A DNA stretch of 15,843 nt from Bondarzewia mesenterica. Its lineage: Eukaryota > Basidiomycota > Agaricomycetes > Russulales > Bondarzewiaceae. Location: contig SGPL01000675.1 of assembly GCA_004802705.1 (NCBI GenBank), forward strand, positions 1-15,843, read 5' to 3'. Made by a program: the position numbers and the translations under genes. The notes under the pieces were generated by a model. The model was given only the letters and a program-made list of their open reading frames with translations. It did no database searches and had not been told where the DNA came from. Shown here piece after piece: positions 1 through 9,314 of the stretch (positions are counted from its first letter, which is position 1; each line of letters starts with the position of its first letter).

Positions 1-1
1 C

Positions 2-1401
2 CCTAGCGACATTGAGCAACTTCTCGCAGACTTCGACGCCCCCACCTTCAAAGCCGAGCCTTCCCATCCGAGCGCTCATGCCCCCGCCGATTGCCCTGAT
101 CACAATGTCGCGTCCCACGGCACCCGCGCGCTCACCCTACAGGATGCTCTCTGGCTCCAGGGCCAGGAGCTCCACGCCTTCCATGAGCATTTCCGCTAAT
201 CGCAACCCACGGCAAACGCCGGTCATTCCCAAACATACATCTTCCTCTAAAACCCCCGCAACCCTACCCTCCTCATCTCATCCCCAAACCCTCTGCTCTT
301 CGCCCGCACTGCTTAGGCCGGGAACGCCTCCGACTATGGCGGCCTCTCTGCCCCATTCGCTCCACCATCGATAAAGACGGACGTGACACAAATCTCTCGG
401 ATACCGACATCGCGCGCATTTTCGAAGTAGTCTCCCATGCTTGGGCGGAAAGCACCAACGAAACATATGGCTCGGGACTCCTCGCCTACCACGTCTTTTG
501 TGACACGAGAGACATTCCGGAGCTCCAGCGCGTCCCCGCTAGCACCCCAATCATCTCATCTTTCGCTGCCGCTCTCGCCGGCTCTTACCCAGGCTCCACA
601 ATCAGTAATTACATCCACGGTGTGCGCGCCTGGCACATACTTAACGGCGCAACTTGGTCCATCAACGAAGATGAACTGCGCGCCATCGTTAAGGCTGCCG
701 AAGCCCTTGCACCCCCATCCTCGAAGCGCAAGAAGCGCCTCCCTTATACCCCCTCCATCATCATTGCCATCCGAGCCCATCTTGACCTCAACGACCCCCT
801 CGACGTTGCCGTCTTTGCTTGCCTCACCACCACGTTCTACGCGGCGGCGCGGCTGGGAGAGTTCACGGTTCCCCGCCTCAACGCCTTCGACGCCTCCCGC
901 CACATCAAACCTTCTGATGTGCGCGTGGAGCACGACCGCAACTCTCTCCAAACGACGGTGTTCTTCATACCGAAGACCAAATCAGCGCCCAATGGCGAAG
1001 ATGTCTCCTGGGCAAAGCAAGGCGACCTCTCGGATCCAGAGGCGGCCTTTTGTCATCACCTCGATGTCAACCGACCTCCTGAAGCTGGCCACCTCTTCGC
1101 CTATCGCAAGAATAAAGTCCTCCGACCTCTCACGAAGACCTGTTTCCTGCAGCGCGTCGCGAAGGCCGCCCGCGAGGCTGGCCTCGACCCGCTGCAAGGC
1201 CATGGGATTCGCATCGGTGCCACTCTCGAATACCTCCTGCGGGGAGTCCCGTTCGACGTGATGAAGCATAAGGGCCGCTGGGCTTCCGACGCCTTCGCCC
1301 TTTATCTCAGCAAACACGCGCAGATTTTAGCCCCTTACATTCAGGCCAAGCCTGATCTTCACACCACTTTCGTCCGCTACACCATGCCGCCCGTGCGTTA
1401 A
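2..1401 (+). CDS. Fungal tyrosine recombinase (DNA breaking-rejoining enzyme), 5'-partial, one frame break
   Basis: Site-specific DNA recombinase of the phage-integrase type, expected to cut and rejoin DNA through a 3'-phosphotyrosine intermediate; in mushrooms such genes belong to mobile elements. Frame 1 is open from 187 to the TAA at 1399-1401 (about 404 residues). Catalytic residues are visible: box I Arg in AARLGEF (codon 850), HxxR in GHGIRIG (His 1201, Arg 1210), Trp in KGRW (1279) and the nucleophile Tyr in ALYL (1303). The protein ends RYTMPPVR, the C-terminus I recall for this family. Positions 2-196 continue the protein in frame 2 (DIEQLLADFDAP, then LQGQELHAFHEHF) until TAA at 197-199. 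The two frames must join at 187-199, which needs one lost or two extra bases; no GT-AG intron explains it. The true start lies left of the window. No reverse transcriptase is visible, so Crypton-like versus DIRS-like origin is undecided. Several shorter overlapping ORFs are shadows. Confidence 0.85.
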
Positions 1402-2456
1402 GGTACGTTGCTCCTCCTTCTTCTTAGGGTTTCCGCCGAGGCTCACTGGATGCGTCGTCGCCTCCTTCTGTTTGGGCATCGCAGCTCGCCTCGGCCCGGG
1501 TTTTGTTTTGTCGGGGCTGGAAAGCGCCCGAGCTTTCGCCCGTCTCGCCTTCCTTTCCCCTTCGCTTTCTTTTCTGCTTCTTTGTGCCTGTCTGATCCCA
1601 GCCCCTCCTTACATTGTTTCCCTTCACTCCTCGTGCCGCTTTGATCGCGCTCTATCCTTTCACTTAGCCATCGCTTCTCGTCCTGTCATCTAATCACGCT
1701 CATTGCAATACATGTCTGATCCTTTCATTGCCACGTGCTGAGCGACTCACAAAGACGCACTGCTAAACTGCTCGCCGCTGACCAAACCCCTCTCAGCGGC
1801 ACACACGTGGGAGGGTCTCAGTATGAGACTAGCCGCAGTACGCGGGACAAAGGGCACAGAGATAAAGGAGGCAGTGTATCCACGATGGCGATATTGCACC
1901 GAAAATGCCAACTCGCGGTAGGGAAAAAGTTGTCTTCTGCGGAGATACAGAGGCTCATCATCGATGCAAATCCCATATAGGAACTTCTTCAGTATGTCCC
2001 GAGAGTTCTTAAGAACGACGACTTACCCAGTTCAGAACTGGTAGTGTACAACATTATCACCCTAAGTCCAGATCCTTGATGCCAAATAGCCGAAAATGAG
2101 GAGGATCAAATTGGGGAGTGTTTCTGTACACACCGGGCCTGCTGAACGAGCGTTCCAGCCGGTCAGTCTAACTCACCCGTCATTCCCCTGTCATTCCACC
2201 AGAACAGTGCAACGAGTCTGGAGAGACCCCTTGCGCGCCTCAAAAAACTCCTAATGCACGCCTCGAGACACGCGCGATATCGTACGTACCTTGTCAAATT
2301 TTAAGCCCTTGTGTTCCTACTCACTGCCTCCTCCATTAATTTGGTAAACCCAATACCCAGATAATACCCGAACAAGTGTTCAATCCTATTGCAAGAGCCT
2401 CAAGTAGCCTCAAGTGCGAATCCAAAGTCCACCGATGACACCGGTGCCACTATCGA
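1402..2456. other. Gene-free stretch downstream of the recombinase
   Basis: I see no convincing gene here. About 1535-1680 is strongly pyrimidine-rich on the plus strand (runs of C and T with few A), with no conserved protein in any frame. Two CACGTG hexamers lie at 1732-1737 and 1804-1809. The span 1774-2041 holds four perfect inverted repeats, listed separately. A short direct duplication, CCTCAAGTxx, occurs at about 2398-2417. The rest is the 3' flank of the sedolisin remnant. An 81-codon GTG-initiated frame (1735-1980) resembles nothing I know and is not called. Confidence 0.5.
1774..2041. repeat. Cluster of four perfect inverted repeats
   Basis: Seen directly: GCCGCTGA at 1774-1781 pairs with TCAGCGGC at 1793-1800 (8-bp stem, 11-nt loop); GTCTCA at 1815-1820 pairs with TGAGAC at 1824-1829 (6 bp, 3-nt spacer); GTTCTTAAGAAC at 2005-2016 is a perfect 12-bp palindrome; CCAGTTC at 2027-2033 pairs with GAACTGG at 2035-2041 (7 bp, 1-nt spacer). 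The half-site GTTC/GAAC recurs five times within 1981-2041. Tyrosine recombinases bind inverted-repeat arms, so a recombinase target or element end is possible, but this is inference; each repeat alone is not rare. Confidence 0.55.
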
Positions 2457-2823
2457 TCAGGCACCCAGCACGATATCCTTCAACTTTCCAAAGTTCGGCG
2501 TCCCAAGCCCTGTCACTGGATCCCACCCCGTCGACGCCTATACCAGGACCAACAGAATTATCAGCATGCCCTCTTTAAAAATAAAAGATATCACGCACAT
2601 TGAACCCCTCCGTTCCACACCTCGCATTATTTCTCACGGTGATATCGTTCAGACCCGCTACGCCCGTGCTGTACAGCAACGGGTTTAGGAACCCGAGCGG
2701 AGGGAGTTCCGCATTGATATGTGCATCGTTCAACAGCACGATGACACCCGCAAACGTAGGAGACGAAGCGGACGTCCCGCCAACGTGACCCGTCGCACCC
2801 TGGAAGACGATCAGGAAGAAGTC
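2457..2823 (-). pseudogene. Sedolisin (S53 serine-carboxyl peptidase) 3'-end remnant
   Basis: C-terminal part of a secreted acid protease of the sedolisin / tripeptidyl-peptidase family. On the minus strand the frame reads DFFLIVFQG, then the catalytic-serine motif GGTSASSPTFAG, then LPPLGFLNPLLY and DITV. A 61-nt intron (2598 down to 2538; GTGCGT donor, CTGATAA branch-like, TATAG acceptor) joins in phase 0 to STGWDPVTGLGTPNFGKL and a stop at 2459-2457. The NDIT and GWDP segments hold the Asp residues that bind calcium in this family. The catalytic Glu and Asp, the activation domain and the start are absent upstream. Just upstream (about 2824-2863) a RFPE match to the family's GFPD motif and a VVAHA match lie in different frames, so the reading frame is also broken there. 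I infer a 5'-truncated pseudogene; the intact intron and C-terminus suggest recent decay. Confidence 0.85.
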
Positions 2824-3106
2824 GCATGCGCCACCACCTCGTTTCTCAGGAAATCGGCGAAGATTTTCAGGGAGGGAAGCGAAGCAGAGGGATAGAAGTG
2901 GAATTTGAATGGTACAACTTGAAAGCCGACATGCAACCACAGCAGCAGGAACAGCCGTGTCCATATCAGGCAAGTCCAGTCGTCCAAAAAGGCAACTCTC
3001 TTGGCAAACATATATATGATTCCCAATTGATCTGACGATAAACCGGCTACAAATCTAATCAGATAAAGGCGCGTCTCTCCAATCACATACTCACAACCAA
3101 TCCCCC
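2824..3106. other. Intergenic remnant between two gene fragments
   Basis: Nothing clearly recognisable. On the minus strand a 91-codon open frame (3086-2811) contains a hydrophobic stretch around LFLLLWLHVGF, but only its last few residues could be related to the sedolisin; the rest matches no family I know. A 10-bp AT palindrome, CATATATATG, lies near 3009-3018. Confidence 0.3.
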
Positions 3107-3442
3107 ATGTTCTCCAGCGCCGACAAGAGAAGCGTCGTCATCGTCGGAGGCGGCGGCGCAGGCGCCAAACATCGCCGCCCAGCTCTGCACGCGCCTGGAT
3201 CCTTCCCAACACACGCCGACACTCATCAACGTGCGCCCGTTCCACGTCTTTCTGTCTGCGACCGTACGCAAGACCGTCACAGAGGAAGACAGGCTCGAAG
3301 ACCGTATATTCATCCCATACGACCACCTCCCGTCGAAAGGGATTGGAGAAGTGATGGTTGGGTGTGTCGTCGCGATCGAGGAGCTGCAAGTGAAAACGTC
3401 GGCCCAGACGAATTATACTGGTTTTTTCTGGGCGCGCGTTTA
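3107..3442 (+). pseudogene. AIFM2/FSP1-like FAD/NAD(P)H oxidoreductase, N-terminal fragment with frameshift
   Basis: Piece of a pyridine-nucleotide-disulfide oxidoreductase resembling fungal apoptosis-inducing-factor homologues (AMID/AIFM2), which use FAD and NAD(P)H. The ATG at 3107 starts a protein whose residues 10-20 are VVIVGGGGAGA, the GxGxxG dinucleotide-binding loop after a beta strand. The expected continuation NIAAQLCTRLD, then TLINVRPFHVFLSAT and IFIPYDHL, is in the +1 frame. The switch falls at GCCAAACATC (about 3166-3175), where one extra A in a run of three breaks the frame. The shifted frame then reads to TAA at 3440-3442. Only about 110 of the roughly 370-400 residues usual for the family are present; NAD-binding and C-terminal domains are missing. 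The loss of everything after 3442 makes this a pseudogene even if the single base is a sequencing error. Confidence 0.75.
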
Positions 3443-3454
3443 AAGCTTACTAGA

Positions 3455-4119
3455 ATGCCGTAATTGTCACTTATTGTGCTTCTGGCGCCACATTTCCTGA
3501 CTCTTTTTTTGACCATCCTCGTGGTCTGCTGCAGCAACAAACACTCTGCAGTTGCTCCGCTGACTGCCGTTCTCCTCGTCTTCATTGCGGAGGTGCTGAG
3601 CATCGAGCTCTCGCTCCACTCAAACCATTTGGATGAATCAGAAGACATTTGGGGATTCGGACAGGTACGCACTTCGGCTTCTACGCATATTTACACTCCA
3701 ATGGCCCTCCCAATATAATCCCAGTCGTCCTGCTCATACCAATCCTCGAAACTCTGAAAGACGCTATCTTCTCTTGTCCCAACAGGAGCCAGTCAGATGT
3801 CAACGATAGCGTCGCCGGTGATCCTGCGATGGAATGGCATCCTGATGACATCGAAATGCAGGAAAGCAGTTTACCTACGGGATCACCGGAAGGCCAATCG
3901 GGCGCGCACACACCAGAAGGACAAACCGCTACGGAAGAGACATCGGAAAACCCACAGCACCCGTCCCGCACGGCTTCGCCTTCTCCACAATCGTCGACGG
4001 GGCTGTTGACAGGTCCGCAGGCTGTACGCGCTAACAGGGGCGATAGGGGTCTTTTTTTATTCATTTTGATAGGTTATCAATATTTTATCTGCCCGTCCAT
4101 TCGCGTTAGCCACACTTAG
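3455..4119 (+). pseudogene. Small polytopic membrane protein remnant, basidiomycete family of unknown function
   Basis: An ATG at 3455 is followed at codon 3 by TAA (3461-3463). The same frame then reads a hydrophobic segment (LSLIVLLAPHFLTLFLTILV), a second one (VAPLTAVLLVFIAEVLSI) and the motif SNHLDESEDIWGFGQ, which I associate with uncharacterised mushroom membrane proteins. After GFGQ a GTACGC donor at 3665 and a CAG acceptor ending 3724 outline a 60-nt intron. The continuing transmembrane segment VVLLIPILETLKDAIF, however, is one base out of phase with this join. It is followed by a polar Glu/Ser/Thr/Pro-rich tail to a stop at 4117-4119. Early stop plus phase mismatch argue for decay; alternatively the start and splice sites are misread. 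Function unknown. Confidence 0.5.
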
Positions 4120-4533
4120 CTGCTTTCGAAACTTCACGACTTGTATATCCACATACCGTAATGATAACATTATTGCGAGCTGTAGTGGCTCGGACGATCC
4201 GGCATCGACAATTCGGTGGGAGTGGTATTCTCGTCGAAACAGCCAATAGCGCACACGAGCTGTTTCAATGCAAATGCACCAAAAACGAAAGCACCCCTAT
4301 CTTCGCAAGGAGTTTCAGAGTACAATTTCTTCCCGCGCTGCAAGGATAAAAAAATACGCATTCTGTTTATGCCGTTTATATCGCTAAGCCAGTATTGAAT
4401 GCTGCACTTGTCCTAAGAATACTTGACCCTCCTGTCTGTTTTCTCGTACAATATTCTCTTCCGTAAATTCTGCCAAAAGAGAAGAAAAGAGTGAATTGAC
4501 GATTCTTTTCTGTTCATAGTCTAGATACGCACC
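4120..4533. other. Intergenic region, 3' flank of ADE6
   Basis: I see no gene. The stretch is more AT-rich than its neighbours and holds several A/T runs (for example near 4350 and 4480) that could serve 3'-end formation of the minus-strand ADE6 transcript. The short ORFs on both strands (60-65 codons) have no recognisable motif. Confidence 0.5.
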
Positions 4534-7500
4534 TCAGTTGCACCACCGGCGTGCATTCGTAAATAATCTGAACCAAGGCCCTGTTCCCTTCCAACTCTCC
4601 TTGAATTCCTGTGGATACCAGCTGTTACTCTCTAGCGCTACCACTCTCTCAGGGTGCGGCATAAGCGCAAGAACTCTTCCACTCGATGTTTGCACGCCTG
4701 TGATACCGGCAGGGCTCCCGTTCGGATTTGACGGATACTTCTCTGTCGGCCTTCCCTGCGAATCAATGTACCGCACAGCAACCAAGCCCCGATTCTGGAC
4801 GGACGTCAATTGTCCGCCACCCTTGAGGAACGCAGCACGTCCTTCCCCGTGCGCGACGGCCACCGGCAATCTCGAGCCCGCCATATCCCTCAAGAACACT
4901 GAAGACTTTGTCACTTCGTTTTCCACCACCTCCACCATTGCCACTCTCGCTTCAAACCTTCCGCTCCTGTTCGACTTGAATTCAGGCCAATCCTCTGCTC
5001 CAGGTATGACCTCCTTCATGTGGCTCATGAACTGACACCCGTTGCATACGCCCAGTGCAAAAGAGTCCTCTCTGACGAAAAATTCCTCAAAGGCTGCTCG
5101 TGCACCAGTATGAAGGAGAGCGGAGTTCGCCCAGCCTTTGCCCGCACCCAGTACGTCACCATAGGAGAACCCGCCGCATGCTGCAAGACCACGGAATTCG
5201 GAAAGCGAGACACTTCCCGAGATGATATCGGACATGTGGACGTCAACAGCGTCGAACCCTGCAGCAGTGAAGGCCCACGCCATCTCTACGTGACCGTTCA
5301 CGCCTTGCTCGCGCAGAATAGCGACCTTTGGTCGGCGGAACAGAGAACGCTGCGGTGCGTACGAAAAAGTGAGGTTGTATGCAAGGCCTGTATGCAAGGG
5401 GTCGCTGATGAGAGCGAATTCTTCCGCTGCACAAGTGGGATCGTCACGAAGGGATTGCATTTTATAGGATGTCTCTGCCCATGATTTTTGCATTTCAGGG
5501 CGCGAGCTGACAAAAACCGGATCGCCCTTGAGGACGATAGAAAACGCCTGCTGTGCGGGGTTGGCATTGACGGTCCCGATAACGTGAATCAAATTCGACG
5601 GGAACTCCTCTCCCATGAAGGCATCAACGAGGAGTTGTGCGTTGCTTTGTGCAACCTGCATTACCGCGCCCAGCTCCTCGTTGAACAACATCTCCACTGG
5701 ACTTGCAGCCGAGTGCAAAGAGTCGAGAGAGATCTGGACACCGACTCTTCCAGCGAAAGCCATCTCCGCCAGAGTAGTGAAAAGTCCTCCATCTGACCGA
5801 TCGTGATATGCCAGGACAACGTCAGGGCTACTCCGTCTAATCCTTTGGCAGCCGTTGAAGAATGATTTGATCACCTTCGGACTCTCTACATCCGGCGCTT
5901 CCTTACCTACCTCCTTGAACACTTGTGCGAGCGCAGATCCACCCAGCCGAGTCTTTCCCAACGCCAAATCGAAAAATACAAGCACGGTTGGCTCTCCCGC
6001 GTCCGTCTTCAGCTGAGGCGTCCATGTAGCGCCTACGTCTTCGACAGGTGCAAACGCCGTGACGATCAGCGAAAGGGGCGCACTGACCTCCTTGACCTCG
6101 TCATTATCCTTCCACCGCATCGCCATCGACATCGAGTCTTTCCCAACTGGGATCCCAATTCCAAGCGCAGGGCATAGTTCCATCCCTACCGCACGTACGG
6201 CTTCATATAACCCGACGCCCTCCCCAGCCTTGCTCGCGGCACACATCCAATTCGCACTAAGCTTGACGCGTTTGATATCACGAACATGTGCAGCGGCCAA
6301 ATTGGTCAGAGACTCCGCGACGGCCATACGTGCAGACGCTGCTGGTGACAGAAGGGCGAGAGGTGTCCGCTCGCCCATTGCCATAGCTTCACCGCTAAGG
6401 ACGTTAAATCCGTATGACGCACGGGTGACTGCGACATCTGCAACGGGAACCTGCCAAGGGCCTACCATCTGGTCTCGAGTCACAAGGCCGGTGATTGTGC
6501 GGTCGCCGATAGTGATGAGGAATGATTTAGATGCAACGGTGGGGAGATGGAGGACACGAATGGCTGCTTCAGTGATACGGTCAGCGAGGAAGGGAGAGGG
6601 ATTATAAGTAGAGAGGGATGCGTCGAAAGCAATGCGGTACAAAGCACGCGTTTCATCGGTGCGAGACATGCGAGGAGGTTTGCCAAACAGCGTCGACATT
6701 TTCAGATGAATAACATCTTGTTTGAAAAGGCGATCTGTGACGATGAGCTCTTCTTCGGCGGTCGCGACGCCTACGATACCAAACAGGCATCTCTCCCTCT
6801 CTGCCAGCGCTCGGAAAACTCCTTCCTGCTCGGGTGACACCGCGAGAACGTACCGCTCCTGCGACTCATTGCACCAGATCTCCATTGGCGACAAGCTGGA
6901 ATCGGCCACCGGCACATCCCTAATTTCGAAGATCGCCCCGAGCCCCGAATCGTGCACGAGCTCTGGCAACGCGTTCGACAGCCCACCCGCACCTACATCG
7001 TGGATACTTTGGATGGGGTTTTGTTCACCAAGATTGATGCATGCGTCAATGACTTGCTGGCAGCGTCTCTGCATCTCTGCATTATCCCTTTGCACCGACG
7101 TAAAGTCCAATTCTGCCGAGCCCGTCCCGAGCGACTGGCTAGAAGCCGCGCCTCCTCCAAGCCCGATGAGCATCCCAGGGCCACCGAGGACGACAATTTT
7201 CGCACCCGACGTGATCCCAGATTTATGTGAAAATTGGGGACGCACGTTTCCAAGACCACCAGCAAGCATGATAGGCTTATGATACCCACGGACCTCTTTC
7301 GTATCTTCGGACACAGGAACGCTCTCTGCAAAAGTTCGGAAGTATCCTGCAAGAGCCGGGCGACCAAACTCGTTATTGAATGCGCTAGCGCCAAGCGGAC
7401 CTTCGACTATGATGTCCAACGCAGACGCAATGTGCGCAGGTCGGCCAAAATCCGTTTCCCAAGGCTGCACATACCCAGGAATAAGGAGATTTGAGGTAGT

Positions 7501-8601
7501 GAATCCGGCGAGACCGGCCTTTGGCTTGGAACCACGGCCTACAGCTCCTTCGTCGCGAATCTCACCACCTGAGCCTGTAGCGGCACCTGGGTATGGCGAG
7601 ACGGCGGTGGGATGATTATGCGTTTCAACCTTAATGAGAACAGGCATGTGTTCGTCCACAGACTGATAGAGCCGATCAATGGAGGGGTTAGCTGACTTCT
7701 GGGGCGCATGGGCGACGCCGAAACGGGGAGCAATTTCCCCTTCAAATACAGCAGCATTGTCGGAGTATGCTGATATGGTACCAAGGCCGCTGATTTTCTC
7801 GGTATTTCGGATCATCTGAAAAAGAGAGTGGTCGAGCGGTTGGCCGTCAATCGTCCAGGATGCATTGAAAATCTTGTGTCGACAATGCTCAGAGTTGACC
7901 TGCGCAAACATAAAGAGTTCGGCATCCGTCGGATTGTGGTCGATCGGTGCGGGTCCAGAGACGAAGGCATCAACAAGGTAGTCGATTTCGTCGGAGGCGA
8001 GAGCAAGACCCAGCTCTTTGTTAGCGCGTTCGAGCTTCTGGCGAGGCCTGGAATCGTCACCTTTCAGATCGACGACGCGAAGAAGACCAGGATCACGATG
8101 TCTGAAGATGACTTGGTGAGGGGGGATTGTGAGCTGGACAACCTGAGTCATCCGATCGTGAAGCAGGGGAGCCAGCACGTCCAAATCTTTCTGCCTAAGA
8201 GAACTTTCCCTCATCGCGAAGGCAAACGCGATGCCCCGTTCCAAACGTTCGATATGCCCATCGAGATTACATAGATGCGCAATATCTGTGGCCTTGCTAG
8301 ACCACGGAGACACAGACCCGACCCTTGGAAGGACGTACGCGATTCCCAACCCGCTTTCGATGGATGCCCGCGTCGTCTCCAGTGCGATATCATCTCCATA
8401 ATCCAGTAGGCGATCAAGTATCTGGCGTACTGGTGACGATATGTCTGCCAGCTCCTTTTCTACATTCTCCGATGGACAGCTGACTAGATGGATGAAGACC
8501 GCGTCGATGGATATCACGGTCGGCAGTAGACCCTGGATTGCAGCGAGCAAAGCATCTCTTTTCGCGAGCGAAAGTGCAGAAGAGCCATTCAGAATTAACA
8601 T
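4534..8601 (-). CDS. ADE6: Phosphoribosylformylglycinamidine synthase (FGAM synthase)
   Basis: Fourth step of cytosolic de novo purine synthesis: ATP-dependent amidation of FGAR to FGAM using glutamine-derived ammonia. Single uninterrupted ORF of 1355 residues, matching the long single-chain PurL type (about 1295-1360). Order: N-terminal domain; linker helix around [10 protein letters not shown] (about 204-213); signature [16 protein letters not shown] (232-247); first AIRS-like ATP domain with ETHNHPTA (326-333) and [10 protein letters not shown] (343-352); [10 protein letters not shown] (532-541); second AIRS-like half with [11 protein letters not shown] (816-826) and HDRSDGGL (933-940); C-terminal class I glutamine amidotransferase with [10 protein letters not shown] (1094-1103), the nucleophile in GVCNGCQ (Cys1186) and MPHPER (His1316, Glu1318). 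All key residues are present. The open frame extends ten codons upstream to 8631, but I chose the ATG at 8601: [11 protein letters not shown] is the usual family start and the extra codons lie inside a probable leader intron. Shorter ORFs on both strands within this span are shadows. Confidence 0.97.
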   Translation of the reverse strand: MLILNGSSALSLAKRDALLAAIQGLLPTVISIDAVFIHLVSCPSENVEKELADISSPVRQILDRLLDYGDDIALETTRASIESGLGIAYVLPRVGSVSPWSSKATDIAHLCNLDGHIERLERGIAFAFAMRESSLRQKDLDVLAPLLHDRMTQVVQLTIPPHQVIFRHRDPGLLRVVDLKGDDSRPRQKLERANKELGLALASDEIDYLVDAFVSGPAPIDHNPTDAELFMFAQVNSEHCRHKIFNASWTIDGQPLDHSLFQMIRNTEKISGLGTISAYSDNAAVFEGEIAPRFGVAHAPQKSANPSIDRLYQSVDEHMPVLIKVETHNHPTAVSPYPGAATGSGGEIRDEGAVGRGSKPKAGLAGFTTSNLLIPGYVQPWETDFGRPAHIASALDIIVEGPLGASAFNNEFGRPALAGYFRTFAESVPVSEDTKEVRGYHKPIMLAGGLGNVRPQFSHKSGITSGAKIVVLGGPGMLIGLGGGAASSQSLGTGSAELDFTSVQRDNAEMQRRCQQVIDACINLGEQNPIQSIHDVGAGGLSNALPELVHDSGLGAIFEIRDVPVADSSLSPMEIWCNESQERYVLAVSPEQEGVFRALAERERCLFGIVGVATAEEELIVTDRLFKQDVIHLKMSTLFGKPPRMSRTDETRALYRIAFDASLSTYNPSPFLADRITEAAIRVLHLPTVASKSFLITIGDRTITGLVTRDQMVGPWQVPVADVAVTRASYGFNVLSGEAMAMGERTPLALLSPAASARMAVAESLTNLAAAHVRDIKRVKLSANWMCAASKAGEGVGLYEAVRAVGMELCPALGIGIPVGKDSMSMAMRWKDNDEVKEVSAPLSLIVTAFAPVEDVGATWTPQLKTDAGEPTVLVFFDLALGKTRLGGSALAQVFKEVGKEAPDVESPKVIKSFFNGCQRIRRSSPDVVLAYHDRSDGGLFTTLAEMAFAGRVGVQISLDSLHSAASPVEMLFNEELGAVMQVAQSNAQLLVDAFMGEEFPSNLIHVIGTVNANPAQQAFSIVLKGDPVFVSSRPEMQKSWAETSYKMQSLRDDPTCAAEEFALISDPLHTGLAYNLTFSYAPQRSLFRRPKVAILREQGVNGHVEMAWAFTAAGFDAVDVHMSDIISGSVSLSEFRGLAACGGFSYGDVLGAGKGWANSALLHTGARAAFEEFFVREDSFALGVCNGCQFMSHMKEVIPGAEDWPEFKSNRSGRFEARVAMVEVVENEVTKSSVFLRDMAGSRLPVAVAHGEGRAAFLKGGGQLTSVQNRGLVAVRYIDSQGRPTEKYPSNPNGSPAGITGVQTSSGRVLALMPHPERVVALESNSWYPQEFKESWKGTGPWFRLFTNARRWCN

Positions 8602-8603
8602 AT

Positions 8604-8655
8604 CTATTTCGAGCTTGATCAATTCAAACATAGAAGTACGCAGCAGTTAACTCAC
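8604..8655 (-). other. Probable 5'-leader intron of ADE6
   Basis: On the minus strand a GTGAGT donor begins at 8655 and an AATAG acceptor ends at 8604, two bases before the preferred ADE6 ATG. The 52-nt length equals that of the other introns in the window, and TTGAT about 17 nt before the acceptor could be the branch site. If spliced, the in-frame ATG at 8631 is removed and translation starts at 8601. Inference from sequence only. Confidence 0.6.
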
Positions 8656-9314
8656 CCGCACCTTCCGTCCGCAAGCGTACTGAGAACGGGATCGCGAACT
8701 GAATATAAACCGAATGGCCTAAACCATCATGAAAAATCATCAAATAGTTTAAGTGAATCAGAAGAGTAAAGACGAACCTTTGATACGAAGGGGGAATGGT
8801 TTGATCGAAGCTGTCGCTGCTTCAATCTGTCGTGGTGACTTGACAGGAAGAGTTGTTTCCCAAATTTTAGCTAGATTAACCCTAACCCCTAATCGTGGTT
8901 TGTCTTCCTTTCCTTTGCTCAACAGAATCCTTCATCATCTGAAGTTTCCGACTTACAACAACGTTTCATGTCAATCATTTCAGTATACAGAACGGCACTC
9001 TGTAATTTTTTTTTTTACATTCATTCAACTTGTTAAATTATCACGCTCCCAACAAGGCCAGACCTGTATCAAACCAACAAGCGTCATACACGTTCGAGTG
9101 CTGCAATATCGTGACAGCGCTCGATGCATAATGGAAGAAGCAAAGATAGATGGATATCCTGAGGTACGAAGGTTGAAGGAAGTGTCTACAACCTGCCACT
9201 GGGAGACTAAGATAGATTCCTTTTGAATAATTGATACGTTGGTGAGCACAAGTAGTCTACTCCAAACGAACAGATAGTATGCACATCCCGTATTCGATAC
9301 ACAAACTTGCATGA
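8656..9314. promoter_or_regulatory. Intergenic region: ADE6 promoter side and ELP6 3' flank
   Basis: No gene is called. The ADE6 promoter should lie in the low-numbered half (roughly 8656-8900) and the ELP6 3' end in the high-numbered half. A telomere-like TTAACCCTAACCCCTAA lies at 8876-8892. A poly-T run of about 11 lies near 9006-9017. A 157-codon GTG-initiated plus-strand frame (8753-9226) has no motif and a composition unlike the neighbouring genes, and I reject it. Confidence 0.45.
8876..8892. promoter_or_regulatory. Telomere-repeat-like element (telo-box) upstream of ADE6
   Basis: TTAACCCTAACCCCTAA contains AACCCTAA (8878-8885), just over two units of the TTAGGG repeat, with G-rich strand on the minus strand. 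It is about 280 bp upstream of the ADE6 start. Short telomere-like boxes in promoters can bind Myb-type factors such as Tbf1; that role here is inference. It could also be a trace of a repaired break. Confidence 0.4.

Noticed and set aside
437..1261. 274-codon plus-strand ORF overlapping the recombinase
   Set aside because: It is out of frame with the recombinase, Ser/Pro/Arg-rich and motif-free, typical of a shadow frame of a C-rich coding region.
2..1401. Possible Starship 'captain' recombinase (DUF3435)
   Set aside because: The motifs and the RYTMPPVR ending fit the mushroom DNA breaking-rejoining family, and no cargo or captain-type N-terminus is visible.
1735..1980. 81-codon ORF over the inverted-repeat cluster
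   Set aside because: GTG-initiated, no motif, and it runs through two hairpins; no support as a gene.
5020..7615. Many plus- and minus-strand ORFs of 60-190 codons inside ADE6
   Set aside because: All overlap the strongly conserved ADE6 frame and carry no motifs of their own.
8753..9226. 157-codon plus-strand ORF between ADE6 and ELP6
   Set aside because: GTG-initiated, no motif, composition unlike the neighbouring genes, and it crosses the T run near 9010.
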